Notes: a model not told the origin generated them from the sequence alone. A stretch of DNA of 64,000 nt from Bradyrhizobium sp. NAS80.1 (GCF_001908205.1 NZ_LGHL01000109.1:1-64000); one strand, 5' to 3'. Positions 54,189 to 64,000 are shown, numbered from the stretch's first letter. Made by a program: numbers and translations.

Positions 54189-55895
54189 ATGAATTTCCTC
54201 GGCCGCTTCCGCATCCTGAGCAAGATCCTCGGGAATGTCGTTCTGTTGTGTGGAATCGGCGCTGCGATCGCCTGGATTGGCGTCTCCGCACTGAGTGACC
54301 TCAGCGAAAAGGCGGACGTGATGTCCACTGCGGCGCGGCGAGCCCTGTTCGCGGCGCGTGCCAACCAGAACGTCATTGCATTGAACCGCGCTGAATTCCG
54401 TAGCGCGCTCGATCCTCGTGACGACAACCGCCTGGCCGCACGCGAGATCATCAACAACCAACTCAAGCAGTATCAGGAACGTTTCGACGAGGTGAGCCAG
54501 ACCCCGGACGAGAAAGCCAAGGCATTGCTTCCCGGTGTGCGCGATGCGTTCGCTGCCTACAAGAGCCAGATGGACGCGACGCTCGCGGCGGTCGAAGCGG
54601 AGAAGTCGAGCAAGCTGAGCGAGAGCGCCGACAAGCTGCGCGACACGGCCATGAAGAGCCGGGTCGCCGCCGAATATCTCCAGGGCAAGATTCGCGAGCT
54701 GGCCGAACGCCTCAACACTCGCGTCGAGGAGAAGAGCAAGGAGGCGCGCGAGCAATATGAATCGACATCGCGCTTCCTGATCATCCTTGCCGCGCTCGGT
54801 GTCGTCGTTGGTGGTGTATTGGGCTTCATCACCGGCCAGTACGGCATTGCCAAGCCGATCCGCATGATCGTCGGCGTGCTTCAGGAGCTGGCCGCCGGCC
54901 GCTATCAGGTCGCGATCACCGGCCTCGATCGCAAGGACGAGGTCGGCGAAGTTGCGAAGACCGCGGAAGTGTTCCTCGAGAACGGCCTCGCCAAGATCCG
55001 CATGGAAGCCGAGCAAAAGGAGATGGAGCAGCGCGCTGCGGCACAGCGTCGCCAGGACATGCTGCGGCTCGCCGACCAGTTCGAGAGCGCCGTCGGTGAG
55101 GTGATCGAGACCGTGAGCTCGGCTTCGACCGAGCTCGAGGCCTCCGCCACGACGCTGACTTCGACCGCCGACCATGCCCAGCAGCTTGCGACCGTGGTCG
55201 CCACGGCGTCGGAAGAAGCCTCGACCAACGTGCAGTCGGTGGCGTCGGCGACCGAAGAGCTGTCGTCCTCGATCACCGAGATCAGCCGCCAGGTGCAGGA
55301 ATCCGCCCGCGTCGCCAGCGAGGCGGTCGGCCAGGCCCGCACCACGACCGATCGGGTCAGCGAGTTGTCGAAGGCGGCAACGCGGATCGGCGACGTCGTC
55401 GAGCTGATCAACACCATCGCGGGCCAGACCAACCTGCTGGCGCTGAATGCCACGATCGAAGCGGCGCGCGCCGGTGAGGCCGGCCGCGGCTTCGCCGTCG
55501 TCGCCTCCGAGGTCAAGGCGCTGGCCGAGCAGACCGCGAAAGCGACCGGCGAGATCGGGCAGCAAATTGCCGGCATTCAGGCCGCGACCGAGCATTCGGT
55601 CGGTGCCATCAAGGACATCAGCGACACCATCGAAAGGCTGTCGGAGATCTCTTCGGCGATCGCCGCCGCGGTAGAAGAGCAGGGCGCGGCGACGCAGGAG
55701 ATCTCCCGCAACGTCGCGCAGGCCTCGCAAGGCACCCAGCAGGTGTCGTCCAACATCACCGACGTCCAGCGTGGCGCGAGCGAAACCGGCGCGGCATCGT
55801 CGCAGGTGCTGGCGGCCGCGCAATCGCTGTCCGGCGACAGCAACCGCCTCAAGCTCGAGGTCGGCAAATTCCTCGGCACCGTGCGCGCCGCCTAA
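54189..55895 (+). CDS. Methyl-accepting chemotaxis protein 2
   Basis: 568 residues. TM1 at about 11-34, a four-helix-bundle-type sensor (about 35-190, e.g. NQNVIALNRAEFRSALDPRDDNR), TM2 at 195-215 (FLIILAALGVVVGGVLGFI), HAMP with GLDRKDEVGEVAKTAEVF, and the signalling domain with the same hairpin tip as receptor 1. It ends FLGTVRAA. The gene lies 110 bases after receptor 1. The sensor is unrelated in detail to its neighbours, so the ligands differ. A strong hairpin follows at 56020-56057. Confidence 0.93.
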   Translation: MNFLGRFRILSKILGNVVLLCGIGAAIAWIGVSALSDLSEKADVMSTAARRALFAARANQNVIALNRAEFRSALDPRDDNRLAAREIINNQLKQYQERFDEVSQTPDEKAKALLPGVRDAFAAYKSQMDATLAAVEAEKSSKLSESADKLRDTAMKSRVAAEYLQGKIRELAERLNTRVEEKSKEAREQYESTSRFLIILAALGVVVGGVLGFITGQYGIAKPIRMIVGVLQELAAGRYQVAITGLDRKDEVGEVAKTAEVFLENGLAKIRMEAEQKEMEQRAAAQRRQDMLRLADQFESAVGEVIETVSSASTELEASATTLTSTADHAQQLATVVATASEEASTNVQSVASATEELSSSITEISRQVQESARVASEAVGQARTTTDRVSELSKAATRIGDVVELINTIAGQTNLLALNATIEAARAGEAGRGFAVVASEVKALAEQTAKATGEIGQQIAGIQAATEHSVGAIKDISDTIERLSEISSAIAAAVEEQGAATQEISRNVAQASQGTQQVSSNITDVQRGASETGAASSQVLAAAQSLSGDSNRLKLEVGKFLGTVRAA

Positions 55896-55904
55896 GCCCG
55901 GCTC

Positions 55905-56005
55905 AGAGCCATTTCCGTTCCGATGGAATCGGAACGGGGCTCTAGATTTTGTTTTGACGCGTTTTGCTCACGCGAACCGGTACCCACTTCGCTCGACAAC
56001 GCTCT
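55905..56005. repeat. Dispersed repeat family A, copy 3 (inverted)
   Basis: AGAGCCATTTCCGTTCCGATGG...CGGAACGGGGCTCTAGA followed by TTTTGACGCGTTTT...GCGAACCGGTACCCACTTCGCTCG...ACGCTCT: the reverse complement of 2982-3084, ten bases after receptor 2. Confidence 0.85.
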
Positions 56006-56019
56006 AGTACCGACTCGAT

Positions 56020-56057
56020 CGAACGACCGCCGCGCTTGAATGCGCGGCGGTCGTTCG
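56020..56057 (+). terminator. Sixteen-base-pair hairpin after receptor 2
   Basis: CGAACGACCGCCGCGC (56020-56035), loop TTGAAT, GCGCGGCGGTCGTTCG (56042-56057), followed by CGTTTATG. The perfect long stem probably ends transcription from receptor 2. Confidence 0.65.
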
Positions 56058-56195
56058 CGTTTATGTTGCAGTGCCGCGACGAATAACGCGCAGGGTTAAC
56101 GTTCCAGAAAAGCGAAGCAGGCATCATCTGCCGAATTTCTCGGCACGATTCGCTGCCGCCCCGCCATTTGATCCCAAGCCCTTTGGAGCTCGTCC

Positions 56196-58166
56196 ATGAG
56201 CGCCCTTTCCATTCGCCTCACCCATAAGGTCATGGCGATCGGACTTTTCGGCCTCGTCGGTCTCGTCGCCTTCGGCGCGATCTATGAGATCGGCAGCTTC
56301 TCCCAGGATGCGTCCCGCGACCTTGCCAGCCGCGCCCGCGCGATCGCCGACCTCAACAAGCAGCTCTCGATCGAGATGCTGGAGGCTCGCCGCAACGAGA
56401 AGAACTTCCAGCAGCGCCGCAACGAAAGCTACGCCAAGGCGCATGCCTAGCTGATCGGGCCGATCAACCGCGATTTCGACGAGCTCGAGCGAATGACCTC
56501 ATCCGTCGATACGCGTGTTCTGTCGGACAAGGTCCGGCAGGCGCATGAGGGCTTCAAGCGTTATGCAGCGAACTTCGGATCGGTGGTGGCCGCCGAGATC
56601 AGGCTCGGGCTGAACGAGACGCTCGGCCTGTCCGGCTCGCTCCGCGCCGCCGTGCACGACATCGAGGTTAAGCTGAAGGAGATCGACAATCCGCGGCTGA
56701 CGAGCTCGATGCTGATGATGCGCCGGCACGAGAAGGATTTCATGCTGAGGCGTGATCCCAAATACGTCGCCGAGTTGAAGAAGGCCGCGACCGAACTCTT
56801 AAAGGCGATGGAGGCGGCCGCGGTCCCCGCGACGGTAATGACGGACATCACCGCCAAGCTCCAGAAATACCAGGCCGAATTCGTGGCCTGGGCGGACACC
56901 GCGCAGCAGAGTGCGGCCCACGATGCCAACATGATGAAGACGTTCCGCGAGCTCGAACCGATGATGCTCGAGGTGCGGGCCGCGGTCGAGAGCCTGTACA
57001 AGAAGGCCGACGCCGCGGAAGCCGCAACGCGCGATGCCGTGCGCCTGTGGATGACGATCGCCTTCACCGTCACCTTCATGGTGCTTGCCGTCGTCGGCTT
57101 CTTGCTGGGACGCTCGATCTCGAAGGCGTTGTCCGGCATGGTCGCTGCGATGACACGGCTTGCGCGCGGCGAGCTCTCGATCTCCGTCGCCGGCGTCGGG
57201 CGCAAGGACGAGATCGGCAAGATGGCCGCTGCGGTCGAGGTGTTCAGGACTAACATGGCGGACGCCGATCGGCTGCGCGCCGAGCAGGCGGAAGCGGATG
57301 CGCGCCGCCGCGCGCAGCGCAAGGCGGACATGCAGCGGCTTGCCGATGGGTTCGAAGGCGCAATCGGCGAGATCATCGAGATCGTCTCGTCGGCGGCAAC
57401 CGAGCTCGAGGCGTCCTCCAACACGCTGACGCAGGCGGCCAAGCGCGGCAACGGGCTTGCCACGGCCGTGGCGGCGGCTTCGGAAGAGGCATCCGCGAAC
57501 GTGCACTCGGTCTCGTCCGCCAGCGAGGAGATGACCACGTCGATCTCTGAGATCAGTCGCCACGTGCAGGAATCAGCACGTGTCGCCGACGTCGCGGTCG
57601 AGCAGGCAAAGCGCACCAATGCGCGCGTCTCCGAGTTGACGAGAGCGGCGGGCCGCATCGGCGACGTGGTCGACCTGATCAACACCATCGCCGGCCAGAC
57701 CAACCTGCTGGCGCTGAACGCCACGATCGAGGCGGCGCGGGCGGGCGAAGCCGGCAAGGGCTTTGCGGTGGTCGCGACCGAAGTGAAAGCGCTCGCCGAT
57801 CAGACCGCGAAAGCGACGGGCGAGATCAGCCAGCATATCGGCGCGATCCAGGCTGCGACGCAAGACTCCGTCGGGGCGATCAGGGACATCGGCGACACGA
57901 TTGCGCGGATGTCGGAGATTTCGTCGACCATCGCCGCCGCGGTGGAGGAGCAGGGCGCCGCGACGAAGGAGATCTCCCGTAACATCCAGCATGCCGCCCA
58001 TGGCACCTCGGAGGTTTCGGCGAACATCGGTCACGTTCAGCGCGGCGCAGGCGAGACTGGCGCCGCTTCCGCCCAGGTGCATTCGGCGGCCCAGTCGCTG
58101 TCGCAGGAGAGTAACCGGCTGAAGAGCGAGGTCGCGCGCTTCCTGGAGTCGGTGCGGGCGGCCTGA
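56196..58166 (+). pseudogene. Methyl-accepting chemotaxis protein 3 with an in-frame TAG
   Basis: 656 codons from ATG 56196. TM1 at about 10-29; the sensor is a helical-bimodular (HBM) type, with the paired motifs EARRNEKNFQQRRNESY (about 69-85) and MRRHEKDFMLRRDPKYV further on; TM2 at about 285-305; HAMP; signalling domain with the usual hairpin tip; end FLESVRAA. A TAG at 56448-56450 (codon 85) interrupts the first HBM motif; the frame is otherwise intact, and an ATG at 56493 could restart a protein lacking TM1. It is a recent nonsense mutation, a sequence error (AAG, GAG or CAG to TAG) or a readthrough site. Confidence 0.85.
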
Positions 58167-58444
58167 CGATCCGTTCGAGCGGCACGTTGCATGAAATGCG
58201 GTGCGCTGGTGTGGTGCTGCGCGACGTCCGTGTGGCTGCAGCGCATAATGCGGAGCACATAATCTCGGCGACAGCGAATTCCGTACTTTTACGTAGGTTC
58301 CTGTTAACGGCTGTTTGTAACTATGGGCGCAATCTTACCGGATAAGAACCAGCCAGCATTGTTGAACCGACTTTCGTCCCATCGTCCGTCGTGGCGATCG
58401 CGGCGCAGGCGATTTGCGTTCAGGTATCATCGGGAATTGTTGTG

Positions 58445-60133
58445 ATGTCGAAGTTGTCGATCGTTTTCAAGCTTCTGACCGTGCTGTCGGTCCTGGTGCT
58501 CTCGCTCGCCGGCGTCGGCGTGACGGCGATCGGTACCATGCAGAACATCAACTCCCATACCGTCGAGATCGCACAGAGCTGGCTGCCGAGCGTGCGTGCA
58601 CTCGGCTCGATCCGCGCTGACGTTAATGAGCTGCGTGTCGCGCTCCGTCTGCACCTGATGCAGGACACTGCCGAAGGGAAGGAGGCCGCCGAGAAGCGCC
58701 TTGCTTCGCTGCGCGCGCGCATCGAGCGGACGCGGAAGGTCTACGAACCCCTGATCGCTTCGGCTGAAGAGCGGAGCATCTATGAGCAGTGGACGAAGGC
58801 GTGGGCCGAGTACCTGAATGGCGTACAGGACGTGATGGCGCTGTCGCGCAAGAGCCCCGGCCGCTTCCCGACCGACGCCAACGAGATGTTGCAGACCAAG
58901 GTTGCGAAGATGGCCCAGGCGGCCGACCCGCTGCTTCTGAAAGGTATCGAGCTCAATAACCAGGGCGCCGAGACGGAGACCAAGCAGGCCGCCGACAGCT
59001 ACGCCACCATCTTCCGGGTGCTGGTCGGCATCATCGTGGCTGCGGTCGTGATCGCGATCGGCGCCGCCTACTATCTCGTGCGCGACGTCTCGCGTGGCAT
59101 CGCCTCGATCATCCGCCCGATGCAGTCGCTCGGCGAAGGCGATCTCTCGGCCGAGGTACCGCATCGCGGCGAGAGGACCGAGATCGGCTCGATGGCGGAT
59201 GCGCTGCAGATCTTCAAGGAAGCGCTGATAGCGAAGAAGGCCGCCGACGAGGCGGCCGCGGCTGACGCCGAGGCCAAGATCCAGCGCGGCCGCCGCGTCG
59301 ACGCCATCACCCGCAAGTTCGAAGCCATGATCGGCGAGGTCGTCGGGACCGTGTCGTCTGCCTCGACCGAGCTCGAGGCCTCCGCGACCACGCTGAGCAG
59401 CACCGCGCAGCGCGGGCAGGAGCTCGCCACCGTCGTTGCCGCTGCTTCCGAGGAAGCCTCCACCAACGTCCAGGCCGTGGCATCCGCTTCGGAAGAGCTG
59501 TCATCCTCGATCACCGAGATCAGCCGCCGCGTGCAGGATTCTGCGCGCATGGCCGCGGAAGCGGTCGGCCAGGCGGCACGGACCAACGACCGCGTCAACG
59601 CGCTGTCGCAGGCGGCCTCCCGCATCGGCGATGTCGTCGAGCTCATCAACACCATCGCGGGCCAGACCAACCTGCTGGCGCTGAATGCGACCATCGAGGC
59701 GGCGCGCGCCGGCGAAGCCGGCCGCGGCTTCGCGGTCGTTGCCTCCGAGGTCAAGGCGCTGGCCGAGCAGACTGCGAAGGCGACCGGCGAGATCGGAGCG
59801 CAGATCTCGGGCATCCAGGCCGCGACGCACGAGTCCGTCAGCGCCATCCAGGAGATCGGCGGCACCATCGAACGGCTGTCCGAGGTGTCTGCGGCCATCG
59901 CCGCCGCTGTCGAGGAGCAGGGCGCAGCCACGCAGGAGATTTCGCGCAACGTCCAGCAGGCCTCGGTCGGCACGCAGGAGGTCTCGGCGAACATCACCGA
60001 TGTGCAGCGCGGCGCGGTCGAGACCGGCTCGGCCTCGACGCAAGTGCTGTCGGCGGCGAAATCGCTGGCGACCGACAGCACCCGCCTGAAGGTCGAGGTT
60101 GCGCAGTTCCTGGATTCCGTCCGCGCGGCCTGA
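58445..60133 (+). CDS. Methyl-accepting chemotaxis protein 4
   Basis: 562 residues from ATG 58445. TM1 at about 7-30 (VFKLLTVLSVLVLSLAGVGVTAIG), a 4HB_MCP-type sensor with the hallmark SWLPSVRALGSIRADVNELRVALRLH, TM2 at about 190-212, HAMP (RPMQSLGEGDLSAEVPHRGERTEIGSMADALQIFKEAL), and a signalling domain with the same hairpin tip. It ends FLDSVRAA. Upstream (58286-58295) lies TTTTACGTA, also seen before receptor 1. It is convergent with the DUF2339 gene, whose stop is four bases away. Confidence 0.93.
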   Translation: MSKLSIVFKLLTVLSVLVLSLAGVGVTAIGTMQNINSHTVEIAQSWLPSVRALGSIRADVNELRVALRLHLMQDTAEGKEAAEKRLASLRARIERTRKVYEPLIASAEERSIYEQWTKAWAEYLNGVQDVMALSRKSPGRFPTDANEMLQTKVAKMAQAADPLLLKGIELNNQGAETETKQAADSYATIFRVLVGIIVAAVVIAIGAAYYLVRDVSRGIASIIRPMQSLGEGDLSAEVPHRGERTEIGSMADALQIFKEALIAKKAADEAAAADAEAKIQRGRRVDAITRKFEAMIGEVVGTVSSASTELEASATTLSSTAQRGQELATVVAAASEEASTNVQAVASASEELSSSITEISRRVQDSARMAAEAVGQAARTNDRVNALSQAASRIGDVVELINTIAGQTNLLALNATIEAARAGEAGRGFAVVASEVKALAEQTAKATGEIGAQISGIQAATHESVSAIQEIGGTIERLSEVSAAIAAAVEEQGAATQEISRNVQQASVGTQEVSANITDVQRGAVETGSASTQVLSAAKSLATDSTRLKVEVAQFLDSVRAA

Positions 60134-60136
60134 TCC

Positions 60137-62837
60137 TCACGGGCTCGTCTGCGGAGCCGGCGGCGGGACCTGCCGCCGGAACAGGATGCGCTGGTAGAGC
60201 CAGCCGATCGCGACGAGCACAACGCCGAGGCACATGAACGACAGCGCGCGGTAGACGCCGGTCAGCGTCGACATGTCGATCACGAAGGCCTTCAGGATCG
60301 TCAGGGCAATCACGGCGGCGGACGCCAGCCGTGCCCGTTCGGAGTTGACGAGGATGCCGACGCCGAGCAGCACCACGCCGAAGGCGAGCCAGCCGATCGA
60401 ATAGGTGTATTGCTCGGCGCCCGTGGTGCCACCGTAAAGCAGGACCGGGCCGTGATAGAAGCGGCGGATCTGCAGCGTCACGTAGGCGAGCGCGAATACC
60501 AGTGCACCGCCTGCAAGCGTGTTCGCGTATGCGACAGGGCGACGTCCCGCCACCGCATAGGACAGCAGCAGCATCAGCACCGCCGGAAGCGCGTAGCCGA
60601 GCAGCAGCAGGTTGAACACGGCACCGCCGACATTGACGCTGCTGAGCAGCCACGGGTTCTCGAGGATCAGGAGGCCAAACACGCTGATGAGTCCGGCGAT
60701 CACGGTCAGCGCGACCGCGCCGACATTGTGCACGATGCTGCGGCTCCGCAGCCGCAGCCGCTCCAGTCCGATCGCCATGGCGAGTGAGATGCAGACCTGC
60801 AGCGCGAATTCGAGCAGCGACGGTGCTGCCGTCATGTGTCCGCCGGTTGCGAAGTGGCGGATCTCCATGAAAGCGAGCAGCGCGGTGAACAGGATCGCGG
60901 CTGCCTCCACCATGCGCAGCGGTGCGTCGTCGCCTCGGCGGCGCAGGAAGATGCTCGCCGCCCAGAACGACAGCGCCGGCAGGCCATAGCCCCACAGCAG
61001 CCAGTTGAAGATGGGTGTTGTGCCGACGGCGTCGCCGACGATGCGCGGATCATAGGCGATGCGGGCGGTGACGACGCCTGCGAAGATGGCGGCGAGCCAG
61101 CGCAGGAACGGGATCGGCCGCTGCATCGAGATCCATGCGGTCCCGAGTGACATTAGCGCCAGCGCGATGGTGAGCCAGCCCTTCTCTAGCGCAAAGGTCA
61201 GCGCCAGTGCCAGCGCGCCGAGCGTGCCGGTCGCGAACAACGCCGTGGAGATTGCGAGGCCGGGCCGCGTCGCGCGGCGGGTGAGCGCTTCAGTCGCGGC
61301 TGCAAAGGCGGCGGCGAGCAGGACGGCTAGGATCGCGAATGGGATCGAGCGGTCGAGATGGGCGATACGTGCGTAGAGCGCAATGAGGATCGCGATTGGT
61401 GTCGCGACCGATGTCGCAGACCACACCACCGGGATGATCGCTGAGTTCGACCGGCCCTGCGCGAGGAAGCCTGCGATGCCGAAGCCGGCGGCGATGATCG
61501 CGGCCATCACCAGATGCAGCGTCACCGCGCTGTCGGTCGCTGCCGGTCCGATGCCGGGCATTGGACCGCCCGGCAGTACCAGCATGTCCGGATTGGCACG
61601 CACCGCCCATTCGGCGAAAACGATGAAGACGGTCGCGGCGGCCGCGCCAAGTGCGCCAGTCGCCGCCGGCGCCCGCCAGGCGACGAACAGTGTCGCGAAG
61701 ACGAGAAGCGTGAAGGCGACCAACGCAAGATCGGCATGCGCGCTCGACAGCACAATCAGCATCGCACCGAACAGATAGGCGCCGAGCGAGCTCGACGACA
61801 CCGGCTCGATTTCGCCGTTTTCGATCGTCGGTCCGAACATGAAGCCGCAGACGACGAGGAGTGCAGCCAGCACGAAGCCGGCGATCACATGGAAAGCATG
61901 CGGCGCGACCTGCAACTCGCCGGTATCGAGACCAGGGAAGATCCAAAGCACCGCGAAGACGATAGTGGTCACCGCGAGCCAGCGCCACAACCGGATGCGG
62001 GCAAGGCCGAAGCTCGCGGCGGTGACGATGGCGAGATAGATGTAGAGCGCCCAATAGTCCGGCTTTCCGCTGGACACGAGGATCGGCGTCACGAACGCGC
62101 CGACCACGCCGAGGCCGGCGAGCGCGGGCCCATGCAGCAGCGCGGCGGCGAGCGTGCCGAGTGCGACGAGGCCGAGCAGCACGAAGGCGGTGGCGGGAAC
62201 GAGGAAGCCGTAGAGCGCGTAGGCGGCGTAGATGGTCGCAAACGCCACCGCCGTGCCGGCCGCGGTCAGGATCGCGGGAATGTTGGCGATCGGGAGCGCC
62301 TGGATGCTGGAGATGCTTTCCTTGCGCCGCGTCCATTCGCCGGCACCTAGCAGCGCCAGCGCGAACAGGCCGCCGAGGAACACCCGCACGCCGGGACCGA
62401 CGAGACCGGCCTCGATCGAATAGCGCACCATGAAGAAGCCGCCGAGCGCGAGTGCGAGGCCGCCGATCCACACCACCCAGCGCGTGCCAAGCCGCTCCTC
62501 GAAGCCGGGCGCCGGCGCGGGCAGTGGAGGTGGTGTCTCGGCGCCGGTGCTTGCTTCGAGCGGGGGGTGGCGAAACAGCTTCGGCGACGGGCGGCGGCAC
62601 CGGCTCGACTTCCGGCGCGAGTGGCGGCGGCTCTGCGGCCGTCGTTTCGGCCGCGGGCGCCTGCTCCTGCGCGGGCATCAGAGGCGGCGGCTGGACCTGT
62701 CGCTGTGCATACAGCATCGCTTCGAGAGAGTTCAGTCGCCGGCGCAACTCGGCCGCCTGACTGGAGGCCTTGATCGCGATCAGGAAGGCGACGATCGCAA
62801 TGATCACCGCAAAGACGTCAAACGGGCCGTCGAACAT
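60137..62837 (-). CDS. DUF2339 multi-spanning membrane protein, frameshifted
   Basis: About 900 residues from ATG 62837 (GGAGG before it). The N-terminus has one helix (VFAVIIAIVAFLIAIKAS), a coiled stretch (QAAELRRRLNSLEAML) and a Pro/Ala/Glu-rich linker; the frame is lost at six G (62562-62567, six C on the coding strand), and the other frame continues with FEERLGTRWVVWIGGLALALGGFFMVRYSIEAG and then more than twenty helices to 60137. The core matches DUF2339. With five C instead of six the linker reads PPPLEAST and joins the core. The function is unknown; it may be an envelope protein. Confidence 0.85.
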
Positions 62838-62884
62838 GAAGCCTCCATGCAACCGGCGGACAGGGACCGATCATGCAAACCTTG

Positions 62885-63856
62885 TTAGCGCCGGGAGCGT
62901 ACGCGCAAGCCCGGCGCGGGCCGCTCCTGGTGCACGTCACGGCGGAAGCGATAGAGCGCCGCCGGCCGTCCGCCCGTCTGTGTCGACATCACGCCGGTTG
63001 GTTCGACCAGGGCTTCGGTTTCGACCAGGCGGCGGAAGTTCTGCTTGTGCAGGTGCCGGCCGGAGACCGCCTCCACCGTATGCTGCAATTCCGTCAGTGT
63101 GAACTCGGCGGGCAGAAGTTCAAATACGACAGGACGATACTTCAGTTTCGCGCGCAGCCGCGCGATTCCCGTGGCGAGAATCCGGCGGTGATCGAACCGC
63201 ATCGAGGTGCCGAGCGCGGGAAGCGTCTTGCGCGCTAATGCCGCAGGGCGGCCGTCGCGCCGCGCCTCCTCGATCAGCCCCGCCTCGTAGAGCAGCTCGT
63301 AGCGGTCGAGCACGCGCTCCTCGTCCCAGGGCGCGCCATCGAGGCCGAAATAAAACCGCACGCGATCCCTGCGCGGCAATGCGCGCGTGGTCTCCGGCGT
63401 CTCCTCCTCGGCCCACTTCGTCAGCGCGGGAATGATGTCGCGGGCGATGATCGCGGGCGGCTCCTCACGCCAGTCTTCCCAGGGAAAGAAGCGATACCAT
63501 GGCTCGAAGCTCGCGCCGGTTGCTGCGAGCTCGCCATTGACGGCGCGCGTCAGCGCGAGATAGCCGATCGATACCATGTGGGCGCCGGTGTCGCCGGCCT
63601 CCGCATGGCGGCCGCGATCGCCGAACGTGTAGAGTTGCTCGACATAACCGAGCCGCAAGCCCGTCTGCGCCTCGACCCAGGCGCGCAGGCCGATTTCGAA
63701 AGTGCGATGGCTCAGCGCATCGAACGGGCCGAACGGCAGTCCGGCAAGACCGTCACTGCCGCGCGCGGTGAGGATCTGCGGCTCATGATCCTCGATCGCG
63801 ACGATCGCGGCGGTCAGGCCGATCTCGATCGGCTTAAGCGGCGTCGTCTCGCTCAT
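62885..63856 (-). CDS. nadQ: NadQ-like NAD biosynthesis regulator (Nudix-HTH)
   Basis: 323 residues. The N-terminal two-thirds is a Nudix-like fold (IGLTAAIVAIEDHEPQILTARGSDGLAGLPFGPFD... SHRTFEIGLRAWVEAQTGLRLGYVEQLYTFGDRGRH), with the Nudix box degraded (no REUXEEXGU), as expected for a sensor; the C-terminal third is a winged helix (FELLPAEFTLTELQHTVEAVSGRHLHKQNFRRLVETEALVEPTG). It fits the COG4111 group of alphaproteobacterial NAD regulators known to control nadABC. The nadA palindromes 15 kb away are its probable targets. No similar palindrome is seen before its own start. Confidence 0.78.
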   Translation of the reverse strand: MSETTPLKPIEIGLTAAIVAIEDHEPQILTARGSDGLAGLPFGPFDALSHRTFEIGLRAWVEAQTGLRLGYVEQLYTFGDRGRHAEAGDTGAHMVSIGYLALTRAVNGELAATGASFEPWYRFFPWEDWREEPPAIIARDIIPALTKWAEEETPETTRALPRRDRVRFYFGLDGAPWDEERVLDRYELLYEAGLIEEARRDGRPAALARKTLPALGTSMRFDHRRILATGIARLRAKLKYRPVVFELLPAEFTLTELQHTVEAVSGRHLHKQNFRRLVETEALVEPTGVMSTQTGGRPAALYRFRRDVHQERPAPGLRVRSRR

Positions 63857-63875
63857 GCGGTGATGATCGCAGCTG

Positions 63876-64000
63876 TCATTCGAGCTCGATCACGAAAGGA
63901 CGGCCCTCGACCATCATCGCGCCGGGGCCTATCTCGTCGAGCGCGCGCAGCATCCTGCCGTTGCGTCCGAGCGCGCGGTCGGCGAGGCCAACGATGCGCC
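63876..64000 (-). CDS. C-terminal end of an unrecognised gene (cut by window end)
   Basis: The frame is open from the window edge to a stop at 63876-63878, giving 40 residues that end MMVEGRPFVIELE. The gene runs leftwards and ends 19 bases before the NadQ-like gene starts on the same strand, so the two may share an operon. The fragment is too short to name. Confidence 0.55.
   Translation of the reverse strand, partial: RIVGLADRALGRNGRMLRALDEIGPGAMMVEGRPFVIELE

Noticed and set aside
53922..55823. Long minus-strand frame opposite chemoreceptor 2
   Set aside because: Antisense of a repetitive, GC-rich coiled-coil gene; similar antisense frames appear opposite all four receptors.

Overview
The window looks like chromosomal DNA of a GC-rich alphaproteobacterium of the Bradyrhizobium / Rhodopseudomonas group (Nitrobacteraceae). 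The pointers are a CcrM-type GANTC methylase, a NadQ-type NAD regulator together with nadA and nadBC, glyQ/glyS, a pyruvate phosphate dikinase with a Lys/Ala-rich leader, and many dispersed intergenic inverted repeats of the kind common in that group. This assignment comes from recognising protein families and repeat style, not from a database search. No rRNA, tRNA, CRISPR array, insertion sequence or origin was found.

Layout. 1-0.9 kb: end of an unknown gene and small, partly broken remnants of an integrated element. 0.9-6.6 kb: small-molecule genes (FAD monooxygenase, two glutathione transferases, a FkbM methyltransferase, a LysR regulator divergent from an NTF2-like protein). 6.8-10 kb: ccrM divergent from a zinc metallopeptidase, then moaB. 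10.3-13 kb: a MarR-acetyltransferase fusion with a palindromic operator, a small glycosyltransferase, an RMD1-family membrane protein. 13.2-16.8 kb: acetate kinase and phosphoketolase. 17-24 kb: radical SAM protein behind a LexA-box-like site, VOC protein, RNase HII, membrane glycosyltransferase, uracil-DNA glycosylase, ETF-ubiquinone oxidoreductase. 24.3-33.9 kb: TPR protein, ispE, hydrolase, RidA, LysE exporter, HxlR regulator with a FabF-like synthase, polyprenyl synthase divergent from a DUF2007/methyltransferase pair. 34-42.7 kb: S49 peptidase, glyQS, small proteins, ppdK. 43-50 kb: SleB-like hydrolase, nadC, nadB, nadA with two operator-like palindromes, MFS transporter. 50.3-52 kb: AcuI-like reductase and an exported protein. 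52.3-60.1 kb: four tandem chemoreceptor genes without other che genes. 60.1-64 kb: DUF2339 membrane protein, NadQ-like regulator and a gene cut by the window end.

Two themes stand out. First, regulation readable from DNA: three GANTC sites directly before ccrM, a GTTC-N7-GTTC site before the radical SAM gene, perfect or near-perfect palindromes before marR-GNAT, hxlR and nadA, and a NadQ-like regulator 15 kb from the nadA operators. Second, broken frames in conserved genes: glyQ (run of eight A), phosphoketolase, uracil-DNA glycosylase and the DUF2339 protein (run of six G) each need a one-base shift, and the third chemoreceptor has an in-frame TAG. Because glyQ is essential, uncorrected sequence indels are the simplest explanation for at least that one, but slippage at the A8 run is a real alternative.

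I see no clear evidence for a wholly new multi-gene system. The best candidates for follow-up are the glyQ slippage site, the NadQ-nadA regulatory link, the chemoreceptor array, the histone-H1-like tails on two unrelated enzymes, and a 32-residue membrane protein.
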